In this document: one piece after another, positions 46,990 through 55,565 of the stretch
Numbering within the stretch: position 1 is the first letter of the stretch
Layout: each line of letters starts with the position of its first letter
Origin: Mycobacterium lehmannii
GTDB lineage: Bacteria; Actinomycetota; Actinomycetes; Mycobacteriales; Mycobacteriaceae
Length of the DNA stretch: 64,000 nucleotides
Assembly (NCBI RefSeq): GCF_002245535.1
Contig: NZ_NKCN01000001.1
Span: 310,001 to 374,000 of the forward strand
Direction of reading: 5' to 3'
Notes under the pieces: model-generated
The model's input: the letters and a program-made list of their open reading frames with translations, nothing else
Told to the model about the DNA's origin: nothing
The model's database searches: none
Position numbers and translations under genes: made by a program

Positions 46990-47655
46990 TCAGCGCAGCT
47001 GCGGGTGCAGCAACAGGTCCTGTAACGGGTCTTCGGCCTCGGCGACGGCCACGAACAGCAACTCGTCGCCACCCTCGAGCGGTTCGTCCGACTCGGGCAC
47101 GATCACGCGCGGGCCACGCAGGATCGCCACCAGCGTGCAGTCGCGGGGCAGTTCGAGGCGCTTGACCGGCTTGCCGCCCCAGGGAGTGTCGTCGGGCAGT
47201 GTGATCTCGACGAGGTTGGCCTGCCCCTTGCGGAACTCCATCAGCCGCACCAGGTCGCCGACCGCAACCGCCTCCTCCACGAGGGAGGCCAGCATGCGCG
47301 GCGTGGACACCGCCACGTCGACGCCCCAGCTCTCGTCGAACAACCACTCGTTGCGCGGGTCGTTGACGCGGGCGACCACCCGCGGCACGGCGAACTCGGT
47401 CTTGGCCAGGAGGCTGACCACGACGTTGACCTTGTCGTCGCCGGTGGCCGCGATCACCACGTCGAACTGCTCGAGTTGGACGGATTCGAGCAGGGTCAGC
47501 TCGCAGGCGTCGCCCAGCCGCCACTGCGCCGAAGGTATCGCGTCGACGTCGATGTGGTCGGGATTGCGTTCCAGCAGCGTCACTTCGTGGGTGTCGACCA
47601 GCTCACGGGCGATGGACCGGCCGACGGCGCCGGCCCCGGCGATGGCGACCTTCAT
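46990..47655 (-). CDS. ceoC: TrkA-type K+ transport regulator (CeoC)
   Basis: This 221-residue RCK protein has an N-terminal Rossmann domain (KVAIAGAGAVGRSIAREL, acidic residue in LLERNPDHID) that binds NAD(H) or nucleotide, and a C-terminal RCK_C ligand domain. Such proteins gate Trk/Ktr potassium channels. It is second of a TrkA pair: its ATG overlaps the stop of ceoB by four bases. Together they give the two half-rings of a regulatory octamer. No Trk channel gene is in the window. Confidence 0.92.
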   Translation of the reverse strand: MKVAIAGAGAVGRSIARELVDTHEVTLLERNPDHIDVDAIPSAQWRLGDACELTLLESVQLEQFDVVIAATGDDKVNVVVSLLAKTEFAVPRVVARVNDPRNEWLFDESWGVDVAVSTPRMLASLVEEAVAVGDLVRLMEFRKGQANLVEITLPDDTPWGGKPVKRLELPRDCTLVAILRGPRVIVPESDEPLEGGDELLFVAVAEAEDPLQDLLLHPQLR

Positions 47656-48323
47656 CCCTCGAGATCCTCGCTCGGTGGCAGGGCCGCGATGGCCAGAGCC
47701 TCGGCGATATGGCCGGCGATCGCGGCCATGAACACCTGGTCGCTGGCCTGGATGACGGTCTTCGCATCGGGCAGCAGTCCGGCGCCGAACCGGATCAGGA
47801 ACGCCACCCGGCCGCCGGTGGCCGTCTCGAGGTCGGTGATGCGGCGGCCCACCCACGCCTCGTGCAGCGCCAGTTCGGTGACACCGACGTTGCCGGTGGG
47901 GTCGCGCCACTTGGTGGTTTCGGTCTCGCGGGTCAGCACATTGAGCAGACGGTCGGTCGTCCAGGGCACGGTGGCCACCGTCGGGATGCCCAGCCGTTCG
48001 TAGACCGCGGCACGCTTGGCGTCGTAGATCCGGGCGACCACACGCTCGACACCGAAGGTCTCGCGGGCGACACGCGCGGAGATGATGTTCGAATTGTCAC
48101 CCGAGGACACGGCGGCGAACGCGCCGGCCTCTTCGATGCCCGCCCGCAGCAGCACGTCGCGGTCGAAGCCCATGCCGAGCACCCGCTCCCCGTTGAACTC
48201 GGGTGAGAGCCGGTGAAATGCCGTGCCGTCGCGGTCGATGACCGCGACGTCGTGGCCGATCCGGGAGAGGCTGTCCGAGAGCAACGCGCCTACCCGGCCG
48301 CAGCCCATCACCACTACACGCAC
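47652..48323 (-). CDS. ceoB: TrkA-type K+ transport regulator (CeoB)
   Basis: This 223-residue RCK protein has the Rossmann motif VVVMGCGRVGALLSDSL and the acidic VIDRDGTAF residue for NAD binding, then an RCK_C domain from about residue 135. It is the first gene of the ceoB-ceoC pair. I choose GTG 48323, which gives the standard N-terminus; 53 in-frame upstream residues enter the divergent gene's promoter. It diverges from the APC permease gene across about 85 bases. Confidence 0.92.
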   Translation of the reverse strand: MRVVVMGCGRVGALLSDSLSRIGHDVAVIDRDGTAFHRLSPEFNGERVLGMGFDRDVLLRAGIEEAGAFAAVSSGDNSNIISARVARETFGVERVVARIYDAKRAAVYERLGIPTVATVPWTTDRLLNVLTRETETTKWRDPTGNVGVTELALHEAWVGRRITDLETATGGRVAFLIRFGAGLLPDAKTVIQASDQVFMAAIAGHIAEALAIAALPPSEDLEG

Positions 48324-48408
48324 TCCACGGTCCTTTCTGTCGAACCCGTGCAGTCGAACGCTACAGCTTTCCGACGGGCAATTGCTGCTGGGCTTAGTCT
48401 TGGCACTC

Positions 48409-50403
48409 GTGTCCAAGCTATCCAGGTTCGCGCGGCGGGTGGTCCTCGGCAGGCCGTTTCGCAGCGACAGGATTTCGCACACTCTGCTGCCGAAGCGGAT
48501 AGCCCTTCCCGTCTTCGCTTCCGATGCCCTGTCGTCGGTGGCCTACGCGCCCGAAGAGATCTTCCTGGTGCTGTCGGTCGCCGGCCTGGCCGCCTACTCG
48601 ATGACGCCGTGGATCGGCCTGGCAGTGGCCGGGGTCATGGTGATCGTCATCGCCAGCTACCGGCAGAACGTGCATGCCTATCCGTCCGGGGGCGGAGATT
48701 ACGAGGTGGTCACCACCAACCTCGGGCCGACGGCCGGCCTGACCGTGGCGAGCGCGCTATTGGTCGATTACGTGCTCACGGTCGCGGTGTCGATGTCTTC
48801 GGCGATGTCGAACATCGGCTCGGCCGTGCCGTTCGTCAACCAGCACAAGGTGCTGTTCGCGGTGATCGCGATTCTGCTGATGGCGGCGATCAACCTGCGC
48901 GGCATCAGGGAGTCCGGAACCGCTTTCGCGATCCCGACGTACGCATTCATGGTCGGGATGTTCATCATGCTCGGCTGGGGCTTCTTCCAAATCTATGTGC
49001 TCGACGAACCGTTGCAGGCCGAATCAGCGGGTTTCGAGATGCATTCCGAACACGGGGAGATCCTCGGCTTCGCGCTGGTTTTCCTTGTGGCACGGGCATT
49101 CTCGTCTGGCAGTGCGGCGCTGACGGGTGTGGAGGCGGTCAGCAACGGGGTGCCGGCGTTCCGCAAGCCGAAGTCGCGCAACGCCGCGACCACCCTGGCG
49201 CTACTCGGTCTGTTCGCGGTCACCCTGTTCATGGGCATCATCATGTTGGCCAAGGCAACCGGAGTGAAGATCGCGGAGCGACCGCACGAACAACTCGTCG
49301 GGGCTCCGGCGGACTACCACCAGAAGACGCTGATCGCGCAGTTGGCCGACGCGGTCTTCCACGACTTCAGCGTCGGGCTCTTCCTGATCGCCGGTGTCAC
49401 GGCGCTGATTTTGTTGCTGGCTGCCAACACGGCGTTCAACGGGTTTCCCGTACTCGGCGACATCCTGGCGCAGGACCGGTACCTGCCGCGCCAACTGCAC
49501 ACGCGCGGAGACAGGCTCGCGTTCTCCAACGGAATCCTGTTCCTGGCGTTCGCCGCGATCGCGTTCGTCGTGGCATTCCGCGCCGAGGTCACCGCGCTGA
49601 TCCAGCTCTACATCGTCGGGGTCTTCGTGGCATTCACGCTCAGCCAGATTGGCATGGTGCGGCACTGGACGCGGATGCTGCGCACCGAAACCGAGCCGAT
49701 GTTCCGGCGCAAGATGATCCGTTCTCGCGTGATCAACGCGATCGGTTGCGCCTGCACCGCCACGGTGCTCGTGATCGTCGTGGTATCGAAATTCGTTGCC
49801 GGAGCCTGGATCGCGATCCTGGCGATGGGCCTTCTGTTCGGGATGATGAAGCTGATCCGCCGGCACTACGACACAGTCGCGCGCGAGCTCGAGGAGCAGG
49901 CCGCCGCTGCGAGTGACATGGTGCTGCCCAGCCGCAACCACGCGATCGTGTTGGTGTCCAAACTGCATCTGCCCACGATGCGCGCGCTGGCCTATGCCAG
50001 GGCCATTCGCCCCGACACGCTGGAAGCCATCACGGTCAGCGTCGACGAAGGCGAGACTCGTGCCCTGATGGACAAGTGGGAGGACAGCGATATCAGCGTT
50101 CCGCTGAAAGTAATCGCCTCGCCGTACCGCGAGGTCACCCGGCCGGTCCTCGAGTACGTCAAGCGGATCAGCAGGGAGTCGCCGCGCACCGTCGTCACGG
50201 TGTTCATCCCTGAGTACGTCGTGGGCCACTGGTGGGAACAGTTGCTTCACAACCAGAGTGCGTTGAGGCTCAAGGGTCGCTTGCTGTTCGAACCGAACGT
50301 GATGGTGACATCGGTGCCGTGGCAACTGAGTTCCTCGGAGCGGCTCAAGACGCTTCAGCCACAGTCGGCTCCCGGCGACGCGCGCAGGGGATTCCTGGAG
50401 TGA
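48409..50403 (+). CDS. APC-family permease (Rv2690c-like)
   Basis: This 664-residue protein has about 12 membrane helices in the first 480 residues. It starts with a cytoplasmic LPKRIALPVFASDALSSVAYA segment typical of KUP/amino-acid APC members, and ends in a C-terminal cytoplasmic domain of about 180 residues (AIVLVSKLHLPTMRALAYARAI). The TrkA pair next door suggests a cation or K+-linked function, as inference. GTG 48409 is chosen since the upstream frame overlaps ceoB. The stop overlaps the TrmA-like start. Confidence 0.87.
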   Translation: MSKLSRFARRVVLGRPFRSDRISHTLLPKRIALPVFASDALSSVAYAPEEIFLVLSVAGLAAYSMTPWIGLAVAGVMVIVIASYRQNVHAYPSGGGDYEVVTTNLGPTAGLTVASALLVDYVLTVAVSMSSAMSNIGSAVPFVNQHKVLFAVIAILLMAAINLRGIRESGTAFAIPTYAFMVGMFIMLGWGFFQIYVLDEPLQAESAGFEMHSEHGEILGFALVFLVARAFSSGSAALTGVEAVSNGVPAFRKPKSRNAATTLALLGLFAVTLFMGIIMLAKATGVKIAERPHEQLVGAPADYHQKTLIAQLADAVFHDFSVGLFLIAGVTALILLLAANTAFNGFPVLGDILAQDRYLPRQLHTRGDRLAFSNGILFLAFAAIAFVVAFRAEVTALIQLYIVGVFVAFTLSQIGMVRHWTRMLRTETEPMFRRKMIRSRVINAIGCACTATVLVIVVVSKFVAGAWIAILAMGLLFGMMKLIRRHYDTVARELEEQAAAASDMVLPSRNHAIVLVSKLHLPTMRALAYARAIRPDTLEAITVSVDEGETRALMDKWEDSDISVPLKVIASPYREVTRPVLEYVKRISRESPRTVVTVFIPEYVVGHWWEQLLHNQSALRLKGRLLFEPNVMVTSVPWQLSSSERLKTLQPQSAPGDARRGFLE

Positions 50404-51623
50404 CCGGTGTCGTCGCGGCTGTGCCGTCGGAACTGACGGTGACCGCCGGGCCGCCCGCCAACGGCGGCAGCTGTGTAGCGCGTGACGACGGCCGCGTCGT
50501 GTTCGTCCGCTACGCGCTGCCCGGCGAGCGGGTCAGGGTCCGGGTGGTCGCCGATCGTGGGAAGTATCTGCACGCCGACACCGTCGAGGTCATCGAACCG
50601 TCGGCAGACCGTATCGCATCGATCTGCCCGATCGCGGGTGCGGACGGCGCCGGCTGCTGCGATATGTCGTTTGCCGAGCCTGCGGCGGTCCGCAGACTCA
50701 AGGGCGCCGTCGTCGCCAACCAGTTGATGCGGTTGGGCGGGTATCACTGGCGCGACGAAGCCGACGCCGCCGCCGACCCGGTCGGGGACGTGGGCGCAAC
50801 CGGGTGGCGGACGCGGGTTCGGTTGGACACCACCGCCGCAGGGGAACCCGGATTCCACCGGTTCCACAGCCCCGAGCTGATCACCGACTTGAACTGCGCG
50901 CAGCTGCCCGAAGGAATGGTCGACGGGCTGGCCGAGCGGGCCTGGCCGCCGGGCGCGCACCTGCACGTCGCGATCGACGACGAGGGCACGCGCCACGTCG
51001 TGCAGTCCGGACCCAAGTCGGGGCCCAAGGGCAGGGCCGCCACGCAGGTGATCGAGGGTGACTACGAAGCCGTCCAGCGGGTCGCGGGCCGGACGTGGCG
51101 GGTGCCCGTGACCGCCTTCTGGCAGTCGCATCGGGACGCGGCGCGGCTATACAGCGAGTTGGTGGCCGGCTGGGCGCAGCTGAGCCCCGGGATGACGGCG
51201 TGGGATTTGTACGGCGGGGCAGGAGTATTCGCGGCCGTGCTCGCCGAAGCGGTCGGGGAGACAGGCAAGGTCGTCACGGTGGACACCTCGCGGGGAGCAT
51301 CGCGGGCGGCGCGCGCCGCGCTGGGCGACATGAGATGGGTGTCGGTGGTCACCGACTCGGTACGCCGAGCGGTTGCCGCCCAGCGGACGCGGGCCGATGT
51401 CGCGGTGCTCGATCCGCCGCGGACGGGAGCCGGTCGCGAGGTGATCGACCTGCTGGCGGCCGCCGGGGTACCACGCGTCATCCATATCGGTTGTGAGGCG
51501 GCGTCGTTCGCGCGCGATGTTGGTCTCTACCGCGGACACGGATACACGGTCGAGGAGTTGCGTGTCTTCGACTCGTTCCCGCTCACGCACCACGTCGAGT
51601 GCGTGGCGGTGTTGAGCCGCTAA
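50400..51623 (+). CDS. TrmA/RlmD-like RNA uridine C5-methyltransferase (Rv2689c-like)
   Basis: This 407-residue class I methyltransferase of the RNA m5U family has a TRAM-like N-terminal domain, candidate Fe-S cysteines (SICPIAGADGAGCC), SAM motif WDLYGGAGVFAAVL, the catalytic DPPRTGAG loop and nucleophilic Cys in IHIGCEAASFARD. The tRNA or rRNA target cannot be told. It starts at GTG 50400, overlapping the permease stop by four bases. Confidence 0.9.
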   Translation: MTGVVAAVPSELTVTAGPPANGGSCVARDDGRVVFVRYALPGERVRVRVVADRGKYLHADTVEVIEPSADRIASICPIAGADGAGCCDMSFAEPAAVRRLKGAVVANQLMRLGGYHWRDEADAAADPVGDVGATGWRTRVRLDTTAAGEPGFHRFHSPELITDLNCAQLPEGMVDGLAERAWPPGAHLHVAIDDEGTRHVVQSGPKSGPKGRAATQVIEGDYEAVQRVAGRTWRVPVTAFWQSHRDAARLYSELVAGWAQLSPGMTAWDLYGGAGVFAAVLAEAVGETGKVVTVDTSRGASRAARAALGDMRWVSVVTDSVRRAVAAQRTRADVAVLDPPRTGAGREVIDLLAAAGVPRVIHIGCEAASFARDVGLYRGHGYTVEELRVFDSFPLTHHVECVAVLSR

Positions 51624-51641
51624 ACGGGTATCCGGCGGGGG

Positions 51642-52121
51642 ATGCAGACGTTTTTACCCTGCCCGGGTTTCGACGACACCGCCAGCGTCCTCGACACGAA
51701 GCGGCTCGGCAAGCAGCGGGTCGAGACCATCCAAGTGGTTCGCGCGCTGACCGTGCCGGGCTATGGCTGGCGTCATCACCCCGCAGCGGCGATGTGGGCC
51801 GGCTACGAGGAAGCCCTGGTCCGCTACGGGCTCGACATCTGCGCCGCATGGTGCCGGCTGGGCCACGCCGACACGTGTGCGACCACCATGGTCTCCGACC
51901 TGACCCGCACGACCGGCATCGCCACCCCGCGTACCCAGGACGAGTTGGCCGCGGCGGGGGAGGTGCCGCCGTGGCTGGGCGATCCGGAATTTCACCGCAG
52001 CCACCAGTCGGTGCTGGTGCGCAAGGACCCGCAGCACTACCGCACGTTTTTCCCCGATGTTCCCGACGACCTGGACTACGTCTGGCCGGGTTCCGACCGT
52101 CCGCGACGTATCGCGATCTGA
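51642..52121 (+). CDS. MSMEG_6728-family / pyrimidine-dimer glycosylase-like protein
   Basis: This 159-residue protein begins MQTFLPCPGFDDTASVLDTKRLGKQRVET, the signature of an actinobacterial family often annotated as similar to pyrimidine-dimer DNA glycosylase. Conserved pieces are HHPAAAMWAGYEEAL, WLGDPEFHRSHQSVLVRKDP and a terminal DYVWP. A DNA-repair role would be attractive but is unproven. It starts 18 bases after the methyltransferase gene. Confidence 0.72.
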   Translation: MQTFLPCPGFDDTASVLDTKRLGKQRVETIQVVRALTVPGYGWRHHPAAAMWAGYEEALVRYGLDICAAWCRLGHADTCATTMVSDLTRTTGIATPRTQDELAAAGEVPPWLGDPEFHRSHQSVLVRKDPQHYRTFFPDVPDDLDYVWPGSDRPRRIAI

Positions 52122-52123
52122 CG

Positions 52124-52585
52124 TCAGCGGCTGAAGTACCGGGCCAGTCGGCGCTGGCGGTGCCCGAACAGCGCCCCGACAGCAGCCGCGATGGCGGGTG
52201 TCAGCACTCGCAGCGGGGTCCGCAGTTCGAAGGTGAGCCGGTCGCGCACCACGGTTCGCCCTTCGCCCACCGGTTCGAGCGTGCGTTCGTGCCGCCACAG
52301 CCGCATGCTCAACATCGTCGATTCCTCAAGAAACCCACGGCCGGGCCACAATTCGGCGATCGTCAGATGGTCGTAGTCAAAGGGCAGCACCCCGAATAGC
52401 CGCATCCAGCAGCGCCCGACGGGCTCGCCGACGGGAATGGTCTCGACGGTGAGATTCTTGCGACCTCGCGGCATCGACATGGTCATCCACGGCCGCAACT
52501 CGTCGTTGATGCCCTCGGGCGTGACGATGCGCTCCCAAACCTGCTCGGCCGACGCATCGATGGCCCTCTGTCGTTCGACGATCAT
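52124..52585 (-). CDS. SRPBCC (START-like) family protein
   Basis: This 153-residue protein has the SRPBCC layout: IDASAEQVWERIVTPEGINDELRPW at the N-terminus, beta-strand-rich middle and C-terminal long helix (RVLTPAIAAAVGALFGHRQRRLARYF). Such proteins bind hydrophobic ligands; the ligand is unknown. It lies directly downstream of and overlaps the MarR/GbsR-type gene by one base, so the two are co-transcribed. Confidence 0.83.
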   Translation of the reverse strand: MIVERQRAIDASAEQVWERIVTPEGINDELRPWMTMSMPRGRKNLTVETIPVGEPVGRCWMRLFGVLPFDYDHLTIAELWPGRGFLEESTMLSMRLWRHERTLEPVGEGRTVVRDRLTFELRTPLRVLTPAIAAAVGALFGHRQRRLARYFSR

Positions 52586-53055
52586 TACGCTCCAGCATCC
52601 GATCGTGCGCGCCAGCGATCAAGGACGGCCGGGATCTCCTGCATCAGAAACACGTAAAAATCGCGCATCTGGGTGATCCGGTGCCGCGACAGCGTGCCCT
52701 CCTCGGTGGCGGCGATACCGGCCTCGGCCGCCACCAGGACGCTGGACAGTGCTTCGTTGTGTTTGGTGTATTGCACCGCCCACGCGTCGTCGCGAAGGCG
52801 GAAATGGTCGCGCCGGCTACCGGGTGCCGGTGCCCGCTCCACCACACCGACTGCGACGAGCATTTTCAGTGCACCGGAGATAGCGCCAGAACTAGCCTGC
52901 AGCTGCTCGGCGAGTTCTCCCATCGACATCGCGGGTTGCTCGGTGAACACGAGCGCCGCAAGGACGCGCGCTGTCATGCGTTGCATCCCATGGGTGGACA
53001 GCACGCTCGCCAATTCTTCGGCGGCGGCGCGTCCCTCGGGCTTGCCGTCCAACAA
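52585..53055 (-). CDS. GbsR/MarR-family transcriptional regulator
   Basis: This 156-residue winged-helix regulator has the DNA-binding stretch MSMGELAEQLQASSGAISGALKMLVAVGVVERAPAPGSRRDHFRL and a C-terminal helical dimerisation part. No upstream ATG or GTG fits; tandem TTG codons at 53058 and 53055 are the probable starts. It diverges from the ABC exporter operon across 110 bases containing a TTCAG dyad over the operon's promoter, so it is the likely local repressor. Confidence 0.85.
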   Translation of the reverse strand: MLDGKPEGRAAAEELASVLSTHGMQRMTARVLAALVFTEQPAMSMGELAEQLQASSGAISGALKMLVAVGVVERAPAPGSRRDHFRLRDDAWAVQYTKHNEALSSVLVAAEAGIAATEEGTLSRHRITQMRDFYVFLMQEIPAVLDRWRARSDAGA

Positions 53056-53073
53056 ACTCTCCGATTCAGAGAC

Positions 53074-53102
53074 TTCAGTAATTTCTGAAAACTCAGTATA
53101 GT
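53074..53102 (+). promoter_or_regulatory. Exporter operon promoter overlapped by a TTCAG dyad operator
   Basis: TTCAGTAATTTCTGAA (53074-53089) is a perfect 5+5-bp inverted repeat, flanked by ATTCAG (53064-53069) and CTCAG (53092-53096) half-sites. TTCAGT (53074-53079), a 17-base spacer and TATAGT (53097-53102) form the likely promoter. A regulator bound to the dyad would block RNA polymerase. Confidence 0.6.
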
Positions 53103-53114
53103 GACGGGCGGCGT

Positions 53115-53133
53115 TCCGGGAAGTCTGGTCGGA
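53115..53133 (+). promoter_or_regulatory. 5'-leader hairpin, copy 1 (ABC exporter operon)
   Basis: TCCG, an 11-base loop GGAAGTCTGGT and CGGA form a short hairpin starting about seven bases after the predicted transcription start. The central 17 bases recur exactly ahead of nhaA, where the outer T-A pair is replaced by G-C. The reading frames differ, so the conservation is not protein-driven. Candidate cis-acting RNA. Confidence 0.6.
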
Positions 53134-53165
53134 GATCGATATCCGGCTACCTGGAAGGCGCGGGA

Positions 53166-54071
53166 ATGCAGAGCGTTGCGTCGACAGCAGTGCGCCCGCC
53201 AGCCGCTACCGAAGTGATTCGGGTGCGCGGGCTGACGTTCACCTATCCGAAATCCTCCACTCCCGCGGTGCGGGGGATGGACTTCAGCGTCGCCCGGGGC
53301 GAGATTCTCGGATTCCTCGGTCCGAGCGGCGCAGGAAAGTCCACGACGCAGAAGCTGCTCATCGGACTGCTCCGCGGTCACGGCGGCGAGGCAACCGTGT
53401 TCGGAAGAGATCCCGCCGCCTGGGGCGCGGACTACTACGAGCGCATCGGGGTGTCGTTCGAGCTGCCGAACCACTACCAGAAGCTCACCGGACTGGAGAA
53501 CCTGCGGTTCTTCGCGTCGTTATACGGGGTCGACACCATCGACCCGATGTAACTCCTTGCCGCGGTCGGATTGGCCGATGCCGCCGACACGCGAGTCGCC
53601 AACTACTCCAAGGGCATGCAGATGCGGCTGACGTTCATCCGCGCGCTGCTCAACGATCCCGAGCTCTTGTTCCTCGACGAACCGACGTCGGGGTTGGACC
53701 CGGTCAACGCCCGAAAGGTCAAGGACATGGTCCTCGACCTGAAGGCACGCGGCCGCACAGTCTTTCTGACCACGCATGACATGCGCGTCGCCGACGAGCT
53801 CTGTGACCGGGTTGCCTTCGTGGTCGACGGCCGGATCGTCGCCATGGATACGCCGGCCGAATTGAAGATCGCACGCAGTCAACGGCGCGTGCGAGTGGAG
53901 TATCGGGGCAACGACGGGGCGCTGCGGGCGGCCGAATTCGGGATGGACGGCCTGGCAGACGATTCCGCGTTCCACGCGGTGTTGCGCGACCACCACGTCG
54001 AAACCATTCATAGCCGGGAGGCGACGCTCGACGATGTGTTCGTCGAGGCCACCGGAAGGCAACTGACATGA
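53166..54071 (+). pseudogene. ABC exporter ATP-binding protein split by an in-frame TAA (Rv2688c-like)
   Basis: Ignoring one codon, this is a complete ATPase of about 301 residues: Walker A GPSGAGKST at 52-60, then after the break the signature region YSKGMQMRL, Walker B LLFLDEPTSGLD and switch His in LTTHDMR. TAA at 53550-53552 follows DTIDPM at residue 128, and the frame then continues LLAAVGLADAADTRV without shift. A GAA-to-TAA change would explain it. TTG 53571 could restart weakly. The gene overlaps the first permease (ATGA). Homologues export drugs, including fluoroquinolones in M. tuberculosis. Confidence 0.85.
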
Positions 54072-54781
54072 GCAGGCTGGCGAGCGCACTGCATCTGGAG
54101 ATCACACTGCAGATTCGGCAGAAGTTCCTGTACGCGGCCGTCTTCTCCGGCTTGATATGGCTTGCGGTGCTGCTGCCGATGCCGCACCGGCTGCGTCAGA
54201 TGGCGGAGCCCTATGTCCTTCTGGGAGACATCGCGATCATCGGGTTCTTCTTCGTCGGCGGATCGGTGTTCTTCGAGAAGCAGGAACGAACCTTGAGCGC
54301 GGTCATCTCAACACCGCTTCGGTTCTGGGAGTACTTGACCGCGAAACTCGTCGTGCTGCTGACTATTTCACTGCTGGTGGCACTCACGGTAGTCTCCATT
54401 GCGCACGGCTTCGCGTACCGCCCCGCACCTATGATCGTCGGCGTGTTGCTCGGCACGTTGCTGATGCTGCTGGTCGGCTTCATCACGTCGTTGCCGTTCA
54501 CTTCCGTCAGCGATTGGTTCATGTCGGCGACGGTTCCGCTGGCGGTCATGACGGGTCTTCCGGTACTGCATTTCTCGGAGGTGTGGTCCACGCCGATTCT
54601 GTATCTCGTTCCCACCCTGGGACCGCTGTTGTTACTGGGCGAGGCGTTCGACCAGGTGTCGCTGGCGCCATGGCAACTGGCGTATGCGTTGCTCTATCCC
54701 GTGCTGTCCGTTGTCATGCTGAGCTACCTGGCGAAGGCGTTGTTCGGCCGATACGTCATCGCGAAGTCGGGAGGATTGTGA
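54068..54781 (+). CDS. ABC exporter permease (Rv2687c-like)
   Basis: This 237-residue ABC-2-type permease has about six membrane helices, including FLYAAVFSGLIWLAVLL, the GDIAIIGFFFVGGSVFFEKQERTLSA segment that contacts the ATPase and a C-terminal YALLYPVLSVVMLSYLA. It overlaps the ATPase stop by four bases and the next permease start by one, indicating a tight three-gene operon. The frame is intact although the ATPase frame is broken. Confidence 0.86.
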   Translation: MSRLASALHLEITLQIRQKFLYAAVFSGLIWLAVLLPMPHRLRQMAEPYVLLGDIAIIGFFFVGGSVFFEKQERTLSAVISTPLRFWEYLTAKLVVLLTISLLVALTVVSIAHGFAYRPAPMIVGVLLGTLLMLLVGFITSLPFTSVSDWFMSATVPLAVMTGLPVLHFSEVWSTPILYLVPTLGPLLLLGEAFDQVSLAPWQLAYALLYPVLSVVMLSYLAKALFGRYVIAKSGGL

Positions 54782-55536
54782 TGTCTACTTTGGCCAGGGC
54801 TCACGGCAGTGCTCTGGCGGCTTTTGGCCGCAACGATATTCGCGGTACGTACCGTGATCCCCTGCTCGTGATGATCGTCGTAGCTCCGGTCATCTGGACG
54901 GTGGGTGTTCGCGTCCTGACACCTCTTTTCACCGAGATGCTCGCCGCACGTTACGACTTCGACCTGGTACCGTACTACCCGCTGGTGTTGACCGCCTTCC
55001 TCTTGCTGACGAGCATCATCATCGCGGGAGGACTGGCTGCGTTCCTGGTGCTCGACGAGGTCGATGCGGAAACGTTGGTCGCTCTTCGGGTGACCCCCGT
55101 GCCGTTGTCGACGTTCTTCGCCTACCGCGCGGGCACAGTGCTGGGGGTGACGACGGTCTACGTCGTGACGACACTGTCGTTCAGCGGACTGCTCGAACCC
55201 GGACTCCTACCCGCCCTGGTGCCGATCGGACTGCTCGCCGGGCTCTCCGCGATCGTCACGATGCTCCTGATACTCGCGTTGGCGAGCAACAAGATCCAGG
55301 GCATCGCGATGGTCCGCGCGCTGGGCATGCTGATCGCCGGCCTGCCGTGCCTGCCGTGGTTCATCGATTCGGCGTGGGCACTGGCTTTCGGCATATTGCC
55401 GCCGTTCTGGGCGGCGAAGGCCTTCTGGCTGGCCAGCGACGGTGCCATGTGGTGGCCGTACTTCGTCGGCGGTGTCGTGTACAACGCCGCGATCGCCTGG
55501 CCGCTGTTCAAGCGCTTCGTCGCCAAGAACACCTGA
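54781..55536 (+). CDS. ABC exporter permease (Rv2686c-like)
   Basis: This 251-residue second permease subunit has about six membrane helices (PLLVMIVVAPVIWTVGV, YPLVLTAFLLLTSIIIAGGLAAFLVLDEVDAET, and further helices). The EVDAETLVALRVTPVP stretch is the coupling region. The ATG shares its A with the TGA of the upstream permease. Partnered with the previous two genes it would form a drug exporter; substrate here unknown. Confidence 0.86.
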   Translation: MSTLARAHGSALAAFGRNDIRGTYRDPLLVMIVVAPVIWTVGVRVLTPLFTEMLAARYDFDLVPYYPLVLTAFLLLTSIIIAGGLAAFLVLDEVDAETLVALRVTPVPLSTFFAYRAGTVLGVTTVYVVTTLSFSGLLEPGLLPALVPIGLLAGLSAIVTMLLILALASNKIQGIAMVRALGMLIAGLPCLPWFIDSAWALAFGILPPFWAAKAFWLASDGAMWWPYFVGGVVYNAAIAWPLFKRFVAKNT

Positions 55537-55565
55537 GGCGCATCGCGCGCAAACGGGTGCAATCC

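Noticed and set aside
48213-49916. 567-codon open frame overlapping the APC permease
   Set aside because: It is Arg/Gly-rich without hydrophobic helices or motifs, and the overlapping frame encodes a normal permease.
53571-54071. Separate short ATPase gene starting at TTG 53571
   Set aside because: It continues the frame and domain order of 53166-53549 exactly; no ribosome-binding site is at proper spacing. One broken gene explains it better.
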